This document shows positions 36,633 to 46,468 of a DNA stretch of 49,955 bases, piece after piece. The position numbers and the translations under genes are program-made. Source of the DNA: Dehalococcoidia bacterium. Lineage in GTDB: Bacteria > Chloroflexota > Dehalococcoidia > Tepidiformales > Tepidiformaceae. Positions within the stretch are counted from its first letter, which is position 1. The number at the start of each line of letters is the position of its first letter. Below the pieces are notes generated by a model. That model ran no database searches. It saw only the letters and a list, made by a program, of their open reading frames with translations, and was not told the DNA's origin. Location: the NCBI GenBank assembly GCA_022827945.1, contig JAJEIT010000052.1, positions 1-49,955 on the forward strand, read 5' to 3'.

Positions 36633-37720
36633 CACTCCCCCTCCGCAAACAGCGCCGCCAGCTCGCGCGCCAGCTCCGACCCTTCCCCCAGCGCCCGCAG
36701 ACGCTCCGTTGGCTCGTGCAGGATGCGGTTGATGAGCGCCCGCGTGAGCGCGTCGAGCGTCTCCGGTGGGATCTCCGGGTGACGTTCTGCGATGCGCGCC
36801 AGCTCCCGCCGGCGCGCCCGCTCGACCGACGCCCGCAGCGCCCCCACCGGCGTCGACATCGTCTCCCGCCGCGACGCCAGCTCGCGGTCGAGCAGCGCGT
36901 GAAGCCGCTCGCGCAGCGCCCCCCGTCGCGCGACCGAGTGCGGCCGCCCGGCCTCGTCCGAGAGCAGGTCCGCGATCGTCACCACCCGCGCTTCCGCCTC
37001 CCCCGCGAAGTTCCGCGGCGTCCCCAGGTCCAGCACGAGCGCTGCCGGGGGCAGCGCCTCCAGCGGTATGACGTTCGCCGCCGACCCGAGGCATCCCGCC
37101 ACGACCGTTACCGGTCCCGACCGGCGGATGGCGCCCAGCGGCAGGTACGTGCCGCCGATGGGCTGCCGGGGCGGGCGGCGGCCCGCCACCAGCACTTCGT
37201 CGAAGCCGATCGCCTCGCCGCGCTCCGCCACGAGCCGCGCCATCGCGCCCGTGCCCAGCACGAGCAGCCGTCCGCCCGCCTCCACCCCCGAGAGCGTGAG
37301 CCCGCGGTCGAGCAGGTGTCCGGCGTGGCTGTCGAACTCCGTCTCCGCGCGCAGCGCCCGCGCCGCCGCGATCGCCGTGCGGCCGAGACCGAGCAGGGCG
37401 CCGTCCGCGTCGTCGAAGGCGCGGCGGCTCTGCCCGAGGATCTGCGCCTCGCCCAGCACCGCCGAGTGCAGCCCCGCCGCCACCTCGCTCAGGTGACGCA
37501 GCGCTCCCAGCCCTTCCCGTCGCTTCGGTGCGGGGCAGTCACACGGCGACACCGCGTACGCCTCGATCCGCTGGCACGTCCGGATGATCGCTGCGTCGGG
37601 ATGCGTCTCGCCGGCGAGCCGCTCGACTGCCGCCACCGCCTCGCGGTCGAGCGTGGCCGCTTCCCAGCAGCACGCCGTTAGCGTCGGTACCTGGGTGGTT
37701 CGCGTCTCTGATGTCGTCAA
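36632..37720 (-). CDS. hemA: Divergent glutamyl-tRNA reductase
   Basis: NADPH-dependent reductase that makes glutamate-1-semialdehyde for tetrapyrroles. The catalytic-cysteine motif is IRTCQRIEAY (Cys49; usual STCNRxE). HLSEVAAGLHSAVLGEAQILGQ is diagnostic, followed by a Rossmann domain (LLVLGTGAMARLVAERG) and a C-terminal dimerisation helix. At 362 residues it is 60-80 shorter than usual, with a short loop after the catalytic site and no GxxHxxAP motif at the N-terminus. The start is a TTG overlapping the fumarase beta-subunit stop (TTGA). Divergence leaves some doubt about full activity. Confidence 0.85.
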   Translation of the reverse strand: MTTSETRTTQVPTLTACCWEAATLDREAVAAVERLAGETHPDAAIIRTCQRIEAYAVSPCDCPAPKRREGLGALRHLSEVAAGLHSAVLGEAQILGQSRRAFDDADGALLGLGRTAIAAARALRAETEFDSHAGHLLDRGLTLSGVEAGGRLLVLGTGAMARLVAERGEAIGFDEVLVAGRRPPRQPIGGTYLPLGAIRRSGPVTVVAGCLGSAANVIPLEALPPAALVLDLGTPRNFAGEAEARVVTIADLLSDEAGRPHSVARRGALRERLHALLDRELASRRETMSTPVGALRASVERARRRELARIAERHPEIPPETLDALTRALINRILHEPTERLRALGEGSELARELAALFAEGE

Positions 37721-38307
37721 GCTCCACTGCCCCCGATCGGAACCGGCCGCGAGCTCGTGCGGTACTGCCGCCGCCCCGCCTCCAGCAGGTCGCCCCCGAA
37801 TGCGTCGTTTACGACGATCGCCGGGAAGCGGTCAACCTCGAGCCGGCGGATGGCCTCCGTCCCCAGGTCCTCGAACGCCACGACCTCCGCGCTTCTGATG
37901 TGGCGGTTCAGGAGCGCGCCCGTCCCCCCCACGGCGATGCAGTAGATGGCATGGCCCGCCTGGATGGCCTCGCGCACGGTCTGCCCCCGTCCCCCCTTGC
38001 CGATCATGCCCTTCACGCCCAGCTCCAGCATGCGCGGCGTGTACGGGTCGAGCCGCATCGCCGTCGTTGGTCCCGCGGAGCCGATGACCTGGCCCTCGCG
38101 CGGCGGTGTCGGTCCCACGTAGTAGATGACCTGTCCGCGCAGGTCGAGCGGAAGCTCCTCGCCCGCGTCGGCCATCGCCACGATGCGCTTGTGGGCCGCG
38201 TCCCGCGCCGTATGGATGACGCCGCTGAACTCCACGTGGTCGCCGATACGCAGCCCGTCGATGACCTCGTCCGTCAGGGGCAGCGTGATCGCCCTGCTTT
38301 CCGCCAT
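37717..38307 (-). CDS. Class I (Fe-S) fumarate/tartrate hydratase beta subunit
   Basis: A 196-residue subunit matching the C-terminal half of class I fumarase and TtdB. Landmarks: VIYYVGPTPPREGQVIGSAGPTT, MIGKGGRGQTV and AIYCIAVGGTGALL. With the alpha subunit encoded 10 bases upstream it forms a two-subunit 4Fe-4S enzyme interconverting fumarate and malate, or the tartrate analogue. Its stop overlaps the TTG start of the glutamyl-tRNA reductase gene by four bases. It is full length. Confidence 0.94.
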   Translation of the reverse strand: MAESRAITLPLTDEVIDGLRIGDHVEFSGVIHTARDAAHKRIVAMADAGEELPLDLRGQVIYYVGPTPPREGQVIGSAGPTTAMRLDPYTPRMLELGVKGMIGKGGRGQTVREAIQAGHAIYCIAVGGTGALLNRHIRSAEVVAFEDLGTEAIRRLEVDRFPAIVVNDAFGGDLLEAGRRQYRTSSRPVPIGGSGA

Positions 38308-38317
38308 CTCCCCCTCC

Positions 38318-39163
38318 CTAGAGCACCGCGTGCTTCGTGCGCGCGCTGTGGCACTGGATGTTGACCGCCACCGGCAGCGCCGCGATGTGGGTCGGAAACG
38401 TCTCGACGAACACGTCGAGCGCCGTCGTCGAGCCTCCTACCGCCTGCGGCCCCACCCCGAGCGCGTTCACCGCTTCCAGCAAATCGCCCTCGAGTGCCGC
38501 CACCTCCGCGTCAGGGTTGCGCTCGCCGACCTTCCGGAAGAGCGAGTGCTTTGCGATCGTCATCGCCTTCTCCGCCGTGCCCCCCACGCCTACGCCGATG
38601 ATGAGCGGCGGGCACGGGTTTCCACCCGACACATCCACGGTCTCGCAGACGAAGTCGATGACGGCCCTGCGCCCCTCCCCCGGGAGGAAGTTCTGGTAGC
38701 GCGACATGTTCTCGCACCCGCCCCCCTTGGGCATGAAGCCGATGTGGATCTGCTCGCCCGGCACGATCTCGGTTTGGATCACGCCCGGTGCGTTCGTGCC
38801 CGTGTTCGTGCGCGTGCCGAAGGGGTGCTCGACGATCGATTTGCGCAGGTAGCCCTCCCCGTACCCCTGCTCGATGCCCGCGTTGATGGCGTCGATGAGG
38901 TAACCCCCCGACACGTGCACGTCCTGCCCCAGCTCCACGTGAACGACCGCCGTGCCCGTGTCCTGGCAGAGCGGCAGCATCCGCTCCCGCGCGATCTCCG
39001 CGTTCTCCAGGATTTCGTCGATGATCTGCACGCCCAGCGGCGAGCGCTCCGTCTCGCGTGCGTCGCGGATGGCGCCCTCCACGTCCTTTGGAAGGAAGTG
39101 GGTCGACTCCACGGCGAGCCTGGCGACGGTCTCCGTAATGGCCGCCGCCTCGATCTCTCGCAT
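38318..39163 (-). CDS. Class I (Fe-S) fumarate/tartrate hydratase alpha subunit
   Basis: A 281-residue subunit with the three cluster cysteines expected for the 4Fe-4S centre (in [20 protein letters not shown] and GGNPCPPL). Further family signatures are TNTGTNAPG and [12 protein letters not shown]. The ATG at 39163 is preferred over the GTG directly before it. It is first in a minus-strand run of four genes (alpha, beta, hemA, small membrane protein) separated by 10, -4 and -1 bases, so the reductase is probably expressed together with the TCA-cycle enzyme. Confidence 0.94.
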   Translation of the reverse strand: MREIEAAAITETVARLAVESTHFLPKDVEGAIRDARETERSPLGVQIIDEILENAEIARERMLPLCQDTGTAVVHVELGQDVHVSGGYLIDAINAGIEQGYGEGYLRKSIVEHPFGTRTNTGTNAPGVIQTEIVPGEQIHIGFMPKGGGCENMSRYQNFLPGEGRRAVIDFVCETVDVSGGNPCPPLIIGVGVGGTAEKAMTIAKHSLFRKVGERNPDAEVAALEGDLLEAVNALGVGPQAVGGSTTALDVFVETFPTHIAALPVAVNIQCHSARTKHAVL

Positions 39164-39248
39164 CACGTTCCCTCTGGGCTTGCGCGGGCTTCCCCGCCGC
39201 TTCCCGCCTGTCCGGATCGTAGACCCTCACCCCCGCACCCGCACGCTC

Positions 39249-39277
39249 CTGAACGCTTTCTTCTGTCTGGGTAGAAA
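39249..39277 (+). promoter_or_regulatory. Weak sigma70-like promoter candidate for the transketolase operon
   Basis: CTGAAC (39249-39254), a 17-base spacer and TAGAAA (39272-39277) score 3/6 and 4/6 against the consensus. The spacing is ideal and it lies about 90 bases upstream of the transketolase start, in the 202-base gap divergent from the fumarase operon. A GTCTG/CAGAC hairpin (about 39264-39281) overlaps it. Low-confidence call. Confidence 0.25.
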
Positions 39278-39365
39278 CAGACGTGCTAGCCTTCCCGCGG
39301 GCGTTGCCCCCGCCACGACCCGCCGGCTTCCGCCAGACCAATCGACGCTCTGGAGCGCCCATCCC

Positions 39366-41402
39366 ATGACCGCACCCGCCGGTACGCTCAGGCACAAGGC
39401 GATCAACACGATCCGCACCCTGTCCATGGATGCCGTCCAGGCCGCGAACTCCGGCCACCCCGGCGCTCCGATGGGGGCTGCGGCCATGGCCTACGTCCTC
39501 TGGACGCGCCACCTCCGCCACAACCCGACCGACCCCGCCTGGCCCGACCGCGACCGCTTCGTCCTCTCCGCCGGTCACGCCTCCATGCTCCTCTACAGCC
39601 TCCTCCACCTGACCGGCTACGACCTCCCCCTGGACGAGATTCGGAACTTCCGCCAGTGGGGCAGCAAGACCCCCGGCCATCCCGAGTACGGCCTTACCCC
39701 CGGCGTCGAGACGACCACCGGACCCCTCGGCTCGGGCGTCGCGAACGCCGTCGGCATGGCCATCGCCGAGCGCATGCTTGCTGCCCGCTTCAACCGCCCC
39801 GGCCACGACATCGTCGACCATCGCACCTACGCCCTCGTCAGCGATGGCGACCTGATGGAAGGGATCGCCTCCGAAGCATGCTCCCTCGCCGGGACGCTCG
39901 GCCTGGGCAAGCTCACGTTCCTCTACGACGACAACGAAATCTCGATCGACGGCAGCACGGATCTGGCCTTCCAGGAGAACGTCGGGGAGCGGTTCGCTGC
40001 CTACGGCTGGCACGTCCAGCACGTCGACGGCGACGACCTCGACGCCGTCGATGCCGCCCTCTGCGCCGCCCAGGTGGCCGACGACCGCCCCTCGATCATC
40101 GTTGCAGCCACCGAGATCGGCCACGGCAGCCCCAACAAGGCCGGGTCCGCCTCCGCCCATGGCAACCCCCTCGGCGAGGACGAGGTGCGCCTCACCAAGG
40201 AGGCGCTCGGCTGGGACCCCGATGCTGCCTTCCACGTACCCGAGGACGTGCTTGCTGAGTTCCGCGTCGCCCTCGAGCAGGGCGCCGCTCGCCAGGCCGC
40301 CTGGCAGGAGCGCCTTGAGGCCTACGAGCGCGCCTTCCCCGGAGAGGCGAACGAGTGGCGCCGCGGCGTCGCTGGCGACCTTCCCGAGGAATGGGACGCC
40401 CACCTCCCCGCCTTCTCCCCCGACGACGGCGCGATGGCGACGCGCGCAGCCTCGGGCAAGGTGCTCAACGCCCTCGCTCCCGTCATCCCCAACCTGGTGG
40501 GTGGCTCCGGGGATCTGACACCCTCGAACAACACCTACCTGAACGCCTCAACCGACTTCGCGAAGGATGCATGGGAGGGACGCAACCTCCGCTTCGGCGT
40601 CCGCGAGCACGCCATGGGCGGCATCGTCAACGGCATGGCCGTGCACGGCGGGCTCATCCCCTACGGCGGCACCTTCCTCGCCTTCTCCGACTGGATGCGG
40701 GGCGCCATCCGCCTCGGGGCGATCATGGGTTGCCACTCGATCTACGTGTTCACCCACGACAGCATCGGCGTCGGCGAAGACGGCCCCACCCACCAGCCCA
40801 TCGAGCAGCTCCTCGCCCTCCGCGCCATCCCCGGCCTCACCGTCCTCCGCCCCGCCGACGCCAACGAGACCGCCGCCGCCTGGAGGGTCGCCCTCGAACG
40901 GCGCAACGGTCCCACCCTCCTCGCCCTCACCCGCCAGGGAGTGCCCGTCATCGCCGAGCAGGACCGAGTCCGTGAGGGCGTGCCCCGAGGCGCCTACGTC
41001 CTCGACGACGCCCCTGGAGGTTCCCCCGACATCATCCTCATCGCGACCGGCTCCGAGGTCTCGCTCGCCCGCGACGCCGCCTCGACGCTGGCGGAGCAGG
41101 GTATTGCTGCCCGCGTCGTGAGCATGCCCAGTTGGGAGCTCTTCGCCGACCAACCCCCGTCCTACCGGGACGAGGTGCTGCCCCCCGCCGTGACCGCACG
41201 CCTCGCCATCGAGGCTGGGACGAGCATCGGCTGGGAGCGCTACGTTGGCGATGCCGGCGAAGTTGCGGGCATCGATCGGTTCGGCGCCTCCGCTCCGGGC
41301 AAGGTCATGATGGAGCGCTACGGGTTCACCGCAGAAGCCATCGCGGAGCGCGCGGCGGCTCTCGTCGAGCGCATCCGGGTGGCCGAGCCCGCGGGAGGAT
41401 AG
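39366..41402 (+). CDS. tkt: Transketolase
   Basis: A 678-residue thiamine-diphosphate enzyme of the pentose phosphate and Calvin-type pathways. It opens [19 protein letters not shown], with [12 protein letters not shown], and the TPP-binding motif [14 protein letters not shown]. The central pyrimidine-binding part has [16 protein letters not shown] and [15 protein letters not shown]. The frame is open far upstream, but the ATG at 39366 gives the family N-terminus. It ends five bases before the transaldolase-GPI gene, with which it surely forms an operon. Confidence 0.96.
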   Translation: MTAPAGTLRHKAINTIRTLSMDAVQAANSGHPGAPMGAAAMAYVLWTRHLRHNPTDPAWPDRDRFVLSAGHASMLLYSLLHLTGYDLPLDEIRNFRQWGSKTPGHPEYGLTPGVETTTGPLGSGVANAVGMAIAERMLAARFNRPGHDIVDHRTYALVSDGDLMEGIASEACSLAGTLGLGKLTFLYDDNEISIDGSTDLAFQENVGERFAAYGWHVQHVDGDDLDAVDAALCAAQVADDRPSIIVAATEIGHGSPNKAGSASAHGNPLGEDEVRLTKEALGWDPDAAFHVPEDVLAEFRVALEQGAARQAAWQERLEAYERAFPGEANEWRRGVAGDLPEEWDAHLPAFSPDDGAMATRAASGKVLNALAPVIPNLVGGSGDLTPSNNTYLNASTDFAKDAWEGRNLRFGVREHAMGGIVNGMAVHGGLIPYGGTFLAFSDWMRGAIRLGAIMGCHSIYVFTHDSIGVGEDGPTHQPIEQLLALRAIPGLTVLRPADANETAAAWRVALERRNGPTLLALTRQGVPVIAEQDRVREGVPRGAYVLDDAPGGSPDIILIATGSEVSLARDAASTLAEQGIAARVVSMPSWELFADQPPSYRDEVLPPAVTARLAIEAGTSIGWERYVGDAGEVAGIDRFGASAPGKVMMERYGFTAEAIAERAAALVERIRVAEPAGG

Positions 41403-41407
41403 CGATC

Positions 41408-44041
41408 GTGCCTCTGGCAACCCGGCAGCTCATCCAGCGCGGCCAGAGCGTCTGGCTCGACTACATCCGCCGCGGCCTGCTCAGCTCCGGCGAGGTCGAC
41501 CGCATGGTCGCCGATGGCTGGATCACCGGCATGACCTCCAACCCCACCATCTTCGACAAGGCCATCTCCGAGTCGGGCGACTACGAGGAAGCCCTCCAGG
41601 CCATCATCCGCATGGGCGAAGCCGACCCCTACGACGCCTTTGTCGCCCTCGCTTCCGAGGACATCCAGCTCGCCGCCGACGCCCTCCGCCCCGTTTACGA
41701 GTCGACCGTCGCCGTCGATGGCTACGTCTCCCTCGAGGTGCCGCCCGGCATCGAGCACGACCGTGAGGCCACGGTCGCCGAGGCGCTGCGCCTCTTCCGC
41801 CTGGTCGACCGGCCCAACGTCATGATCAAGGTTCCCGGCACGCCCGCCGGCGTCGAAGCGCTGACCGAGCTCATTGCGGCCGGGGTGAACGTGAACGTCA
41901 CGCTCCTCTTCAGTGTCGCCGTCTACGAGCGTGTCGCTGACGCCTACATCGCCGGCCTCGAACAGCGCCTCGAAGCGGGCGACCCCCTCGATACCATCGC
42001 CAGCGTCGCCTCCTTCTTCGTCTCGCGCGTCGACACCGCCGTGGACGCGCAGCTTCCCGAGGACTCCCCCCTCCGCGGCCAGATCGCCGTCGCGAACGCT
42101 CGCCACGCCTACGCGCGCTTCCAGGGCATCTTCGCCGGAGAGCGCTGGGAGCGCCTCGCGAAGGCCGGAGCCCGCCCCCAGCGCCCCCTCTGGGCCTCAA
42201 CCGGCACCAAGAACCCCGCCTATTCCGACATCCTCTACGTCGAGACCCTCGTCTTCCCGCACACCGTGAACACCCTTCCCCAGGCCACCCTCGACGCCGT
42301 GCTCGACCACCTGGTCGTCGAACCCGCCGGTCCCGAGACGCTCGAAGAGGCGGGCCGCCTGCTCGCCGAGGCCGGGGCGGCCGGAATCGATCTGACCGCC
42401 GTAACCGAGAAGCTCCTCGTCGACGGCCTTGCTTCCTTCGAGGACAGCTACAAGGCGCTCATGGCGAAGCTCGACCGGCGCCTCGCCACGGCTCCCGGCC
42501 GCCAACCCGCCGCCTCGCACGTGCTCGGCGACCTCGCGCCCGCCGTCGAGGAGCGCCTCGCGGCGCTGCGCCGCGACGAGGTCGTTCGCCGCATCTGGAT
42601 GCGCGACCACACCGTCTGGAAGCCCGAACCCGCCGAGATCAGCGACCGCCTCGGCTTCCTCACCGCCGCGGAACAGAGCCTCGAAGACGCTCCCGAGCTG
42701 ACCGCCTTCGCCGCCGAAATCGCCGGCGAAGGCCTGACCGACGTCGTGCTCATGGGCATGGGCGGGTCGAGCCTCACCGCGAGCGTGCTCCATGCCGCCC
42801 TCGGGACTGCCAACGGGGGGCTCACCCTCCACGTTCCCGACACGACCGATCCGGAGGAGCTGCTCGCCCTCGAATCCCGCCTGGACTTCGACCGCACGCT
42901 CTTCATCGCCGCCAGCAAGAGCGGCTCCACTATCGAAACCAGCGCCCAGCTCGCCTACTTCTGGGAGAAGGCGCCCGACGGATCCCGTTTCGCCGCCATT
43001 ACCGACGCGGACTCCCCCCTCGACGCCCTCGCGCGGGAGCGCGGCTTCCGGCACGTCTTTCACGGCGACCCCGAGATCGGCGGGCGCTACTCCGCCCTTT
43101 CGGCGTTCGGCATGGCCCCCGCCGCCCTCTTCGGCGCCGACGTGGGCCAGCTCGCGATGCGCGCCCAGGAGATGTTCGACGCCTGCCGCCGCACCGTCCC
43201 CGCCGAGAATCCCGGCGTCCTCCTCGGGGCCGTGCTTGGCGAAGCCGCCCTCGCCGGGCGCGACAAGCTCACGCTCGCGCTCCCCGCGGAGCTCAGCGAG
43301 CTCGGCATCTGGATCGAGCAGATCCTCGCCGAGTCCCTGGGCAAGGAGGGGAAGGGCATCGTCCCGATCGAAGGCGAGCCCCTTGCAACGACGGATGTCT
43401 ACGGCGACGACCGCATCTTCGTCGCCCTCGGGGAGCACGACGGCCTCGGAGCCGTCGAGGCAGCCGGCCACCCCGTCGTGCGCCTCCCCTACGCGGACCC
43501 CACCCAGCTCCCCGCCGAGTTCGCTCGCTGGGAGGTCGCGACCGCCGTCGCCGGTCACGTGCTCGGCGTCCACCCCTTCGACCAGCCCAACGTGCAGGAG
43601 GCCAAGGACGCCACCGCCCGCGTCCTCGCCGCCCCCGCCCCGCCCCCGCTGACCCCGCCCGTCGCCGAGGTGCTCGCCTCCCTCCGCCCGGGCGACTACC
43701 TCGCTCTCCTCGCCTACCTGCCCCGCACACCGGAGAACGCCAGTGCCCTGCAGGAACTCCGCCTTCGCCTCCGCGACCGTCACGGAGTTGCCACCACCGC
43801 CGGCTTCGGACCGCGCTACCTCCACTCCACGGGCCAGCTCCACAAGGGCGGACCGCCCAGCGGCGCCTTCGTCCAGATCGTCCGCGACGACCCCGTCGAC
43901 GCGCCTGTCCCCGGTAAGCCCTGGACCTTCGCCCAGCTCAAGGCTGCACAGGCTCAGGGCGACCTCGAAGCGCTGCTCGCCCGCGACCGTCGCGTCGCCC
44001 GCGTCACCCTCGACGAGCTTGCCGCCGAAGCCGGATCGTGA
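41408..44041 (+). CDS. tal-pgi: Bifunctional transaldolase / glucose-6-phosphate isomerase
   Basis: An 877-residue fusion. Residues 1-370 are transaldolase (GLLSSGEVDRMVADGWITG, TSNPTIFDKAI, Schiff-base Lys141 in IKVPGTPAG). Residues about 380-877 are glucose-6-phosphate isomerase (GMGGSSLTASV near 450, ASKSGSTIETSAQ, GGRYSALSAFG). Both halves carry their active-site motifs. Such fusions are known in several bacteria and join two branches of hexose and pentose phosphate flux. GTG start at 41408 follows GAGGAT. It lies between transketolase and the IMPase-like gene. Confidence 0.94.
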   Translation: MPLATRQLIQRGQSVWLDYIRRGLLSSGEVDRMVADGWITGMTSNPTIFDKAISESGDYEEALQAIIRMGEADPYDAFVALASEDIQLAADALRPVYESTVAVDGYVSLEVPPGIEHDREATVAEALRLFRLVDRPNVMIKVPGTPAGVEALTELIAAGVNVNVTLLFSVAVYERVADAYIAGLEQRLEAGDPLDTIASVASFFVSRVDTAVDAQLPEDSPLRGQIAVANARHAYARFQGIFAGERWERLAKAGARPQRPLWASTGTKNPAYSDILYVETLVFPHTVNTLPQATLDAVLDHLVVEPAGPETLEEAGRLLAEAGAAGIDLTAVTEKLLVDGLASFEDSYKALMAKLDRRLATAPGRQPAASHVLGDLAPAVEERLAALRRDEVVRRIWMRDHTVWKPEPAEISDRLGFLTAAEQSLEDAPELTAFAAEIAGEGLTDVVLMGMGGSSLTASVLHAALGTANGGLTLHVPDTTDPEELLALESRLDFDRTLFIAASKSGSTIETSAQLAYFWEKAPDGSRFAAITDADSPLDALARERGFRHVFHGDPEIGGRYSALSAFGMAPAALFGADVGQLAMRAQEMFDACRRTVPAENPGVLLGAVLGEAALAGRDKLTLALPAELSELGIWIEQILAESLGKEGKGIVPIEGEPLATTDVYGDDRIFVALGEHDGLGAVEAAGHPVVRLPYADPTQLPAEFARWEVATAVAGHVLGVHPFDQPNVQEAKDATARVLAAPAPPPLTPPVAEVLASLRPGDYLALLAYLPRTPENASALQELRLRLRDRHGVATTAGFGPRYLHSTGQLHKGGPPSGAFVQIVRDDPVDAPVPGKPWTFAQLKAAQAQGDLEALLARDRRVARVTLDELAAEAGS

Positions 44042-44048
44042 CGCCCAC

Positions 44049-44972
44049 GTGACCGACGAGGCCGCTCCACAGCAGGAACGTCTCCGCCCGCGGTCTGCCC
44101 TGCTTGCGGAGCTTGAAGCGGTCGCCCGCGAGCTCGCCGAGGCCGCGGGCGCCGAGATCACCGCTGCCCTCGGACGCTCCATCAACGTCGACTACAAGAC
44201 CGAGGGCAAGTCCGAGGCGACTGCGCCCACCGACCCCGTCTCCGAGGTCGACCGCGCCGTCGAGGAGATGATTCGCGAGCGCCTCGCCGAGCGATTTCCC
44301 AATCACGCCGTCCTCGGCGAGGAGCAGGACGACGCCCCCCTGCCCGATGCCGAGTACCTCTGGGCCATCGACCCCGTCGACGGCACCACCAACTTCGTCA
44401 ACCGCTACCCGCTCTTCGCCGCCTCGGTCGGCGTCCTCCACGAGGGCGTGCCCGTCGCGGGAGCAATCTGGTGCTCCGCTAGCCACGGCCTCGGCCCAGG
44501 CGTCTACCACGCGCACCACGGCGGTCCCCTGAGCTTCGAGGGCGAGCCCGTGGAGGCCGTCGAGAACCAGGGTGTCCGTCGCAGCCTCAGCGCCGTCCCC
44601 GGCGGCGCCCCGGGGCGCTCCGCAAGCTGGGACAACCGCGTGACCGGGTCCGCCGCCATCGAGTGCGCCTACGTGGCCGCCGGCGTCTTCACCACCGCCC
44701 AGTTCTGGGGCGTGCACGCCTGGGACCTCGCCGCCGGCCTCGCCCTCATCGAAGCGGCGGGGCGCGAGGCCCTGATCCGCGAGGGCAATGCCTGGAAGCC
44801 CTTCGAACGTTTCGTTCCCCCCGCCCGCGTCCGCGAGGACCGCACGCCCACCCTCCGCGACTGGTCGCGACCCGTCCTCGTCGGGACGCCTGAGGGCCTG
44901 ACCCAGCTGCGCGAACGCATCCGCCGGCCGGGCATCATTCAGCGGGCTGCCCGCCGTTTGCGCGGCCGCTAG
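44049..44972 (+). CDS. Inositol-monophosphatase-family phosphatase
   Basis: A 307-residue Mg2+-dependent phosphatase of the IMPase/FBPase fold. Metal-binding motifs are intact: GEEQDD, WAIDPVDGTTNFVNRYP and WDLAAGLALIEAAG. The family hydrolyses inositol phosphates, fructose-1,6-bisphosphate, 3'-phosphoadenosine compounds or histidinol phosphate. Position in the transketolase/transaldolase-GPI operon, 7 bases after the upstream stop, makes a sugar-phosphatase (FBPase-like) role attractive by inference. The GTG start at 44049 is set by the upstream stop. Its end overlaps the convergent orn gene by four bases. Confidence 0.9.
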   Translation: MTDEAAPQQERLRPRSALLAELEAVARELAEAAGAEITAALGRSINVDYKTEGKSEATAPTDPVSEVDRAVEEMIRERLAERFPNHAVLGEEQDDAPLPDAEYLWAIDPVDGTTNFVNRYPLFAASVGVLHEGVPVAGAIWCSASHGLGPGVYHAHHGGPLSFEGEPVEAVENQGVRRSLSAVPGGAPGRSASWDNRVTGSAAIECAYVAAGVFTTAQFWGVHAWDLAAGLALIEAAGREALIREGNAWKPFERFVPPARVREDRTPTLRDWSRPVLVGTPEGLTQLRERIRRPGIIQRAARRLRGR

Positions 44973-45511
44973 CGGAAGAGCTGTTCCCGGTAGTACCGCA
45001 GCTCCGCGATCGACTCGCGGATGTCGCCGTGCGCCCGGTGCGCTTCGCCCTTGGGGAAGCGTTCCATCGCCGGGTACCAGCGCAGCGCCAGTTCCTTCAC
45101 CGTCGACACGTCGATGATGCGGTAGTGCAGGTGCTGGACCACCTGCGGCATCCACCGTTCGAGGAAGCGCTTGTCGTGCCCCACCGAGTTCCCGCAGAGC
45201 GGCGACTGCCCTTCCGACGTGTGCCGCCGCAGGTAGTCGAGTAGCAGCGCCTCCGCCTCCGCCAGCCCCACGCGCGACTCCCGCACCGCCGCCGTCAGCC
45301 CCGACTGGCCGTGCTGGTTCACACACCACTCGTCCATCAGCGCCAGGACTTCCTCGGGCTGGTGCACGATCACGTCGAGCCCTTCGTCGACCTCGTTCAG
45401 GTCTCCGTCCGTGACGATCGCCGCCACCTCGAGTACGTGGTGGCGTGCTACGTCGAGGCCCGTCATCTCCATGTCGACCCAGACCAGCGGGGGACGGGTT
45501 TCGCTTGCCAT
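44969..45511 (-). CDS. orn: Oligoribonuclease
   Basis: A 180-residue DEDDh 3'-5' exoribonuclease that degrades di- to pentaribonucleotides, including pGpG. Catalytic Asp13 and Glu15 lie in VWVDMEMTGLD. CGNSVGHDKRFLERWMP, the YRIIDVSTVKEL segment and HRAHGDIRESIAELRYYR supply the remaining residues. The ATG at 45511 gives the family N-terminus, nine codons inside the longest frame. It is convergent with the IMPase gene. Confidence 0.96.
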   Translation of the reverse strand: MASETRPPLVWVDMEMTGLDVARHHVLEVAAIVTDGDLNEVDEGLDVIVHQPEEVLALMDEWCVNQHGQSGLTAAVRESRVGLAEAEALLLDYLRRHTSEGQSPLCGNSVGHDKRFLERWMPQVVQHLHYRIIDVSTVKELALRWYPAMERFPKGEAHRAHGDIRESIAELRYYREQLFR

Positions 45512-45555
45512 CGTCTGATCGTAGCGCGAGCCCGCCACAGGAGCGCTAGAATCCC

Positions 45556-46026
45556 GTGCCGATGGAACCCTTGGACATCTTCGACTGGCTCACGAAGGAA
45601 GAGTGGCTCGCCATCCTCCGCATCGGCCTCGGCCTCTGGTGGCTGGAGAGCGTGCGCCACAAGGACCTGCCCGGCTTCCTCAGTGGCGGCTCGCGTGGCT
45701 GGGTCGAGGGCCTCGTCGAGAATCACCCCATCCCCGCCTTCGCCGGCATCCTCAAGGCCACGGCCCTGCGCAGCGAGCGCACCTGGGTCGTTACCTCCTG
45801 GATGGTCGTCCTCGGCGAGTTTGCCGCCGGCGTCAGCATCACCTTCGGCATCCTCACCTTCGCCGGGCTCGTGCTGGCCGCCTTCCTCAACCTGAACTAC
45901 CTCCTCCTCGCCGGCCTCAAGGACCAGGGCGAACAGGGCCAGAACCTGATGATGATCCTGATTGCCGTCGTCCTCTTCGTGACCGGCGCCGGCCAGGTCT
46001 GGGGCCTCGACTCCGTCATCTTCTAG
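45556..46026 (+). CDS. DoxX-like membrane protein
   Basis: A 156-residue, four-helix membrane protein of the DoxX/DoxD type. Helix 1 has EEWLAILRIGLGLWWLES; the last three helices include VTSWMVVLGEFAAGVSITFG, FAGLVLAAFLNLNYLLLAG and MMILIAVVLFVTGAGQVWGL. DoxX-like proteins accompany quinone oxidoreduction or thiol stress; no function can be assigned here. GTG at 45556 or ATG at 45562 is the start; GGAG lies 12 bases before the GTG. A 37-base gap separates it from the thioesterase. Confidence 0.8.
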   Translation: MPMEPLDIFDWLTKEEWLAILRIGLGLWWLESVRHKDLPGFLSGGSRGWVEGLVENHPIPAFAGILKATALRSERTWVVTSWMVVLGEFAAGVSITFGILTFAGLVLAAFLNLNYLLLAGLKDQGEQGQNLMMILIAVVLFVTGAGQVWGLDSVIF

Positions 46027-46063
46027 GCTTGCCTCTCGCGCCCGCGACTCCCACGATCGGGCC

Positions 46064-46468
46064 GTGCCCTTCTCCATCTCCTACCCCACCCGCCACACCG
46101 ACACCTTCACGGACACCGGCTTCGTCCATGCGGGCGTCCTCCTCGCGCTCACGGAGCTCGCCTACGCCGCCTTCGAGGAGCACTGCGGCGTCTCCAAGCC
46201 CGACCACGTCGTCGCCGTCCAGCGCGAGACCCGCGCCCTCTACCACGCCCCCCTTCCCTGGCGGGACGGCGCCACCATCGAGGTCACGACCACCAGCGCC
46301 GACGACCGGGGCTTCGAGCAGGAGTTCTCCGTGCGGTCCACCGCCCGCGGAACCCCCGTCGCCACTTTCGTCCACTCCTGGGCCTGGCTGGACACCGTGA
46401 CCGGCCGCGGCGTCCCCCTCCCCCCCGACGTCCAGTACCTGCTCCAGCGGGGCGGAGCCCCTTCGTGA
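46064..46468 (+). CDS. Hotdog-fold acyl-CoA thioesterase-like protein
   Basis: A 134-residue protein of the 4-hydroxybenzoyl-CoA thioesterase/YbgC type. The N-terminal active-site region ([20 protein letters not shown]) corresponds to the RYxDTDxxGHV motif with the conserved aspartate. The central helix [17 protein letters not shown] and the [13 protein letters not shown] strand complete the hotdog fold. It would cleave a short- or aromatic-acyl-CoA. The GTG start and the four-base overlap with the next gene show translational coupling. Confidence 0.82.
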   Translation: MPFSISYPTRHTDTFTDTGFVHAGVLLALTELAYAAFEEHCGVSKPDHVVAVQRETRALYHAPLPWRDGATIEVTTTSADDRGFEQEFSVRSTARGTPVATFVHSWAWLDTVTGRGVPLPPDVQYLLQRGGAPS

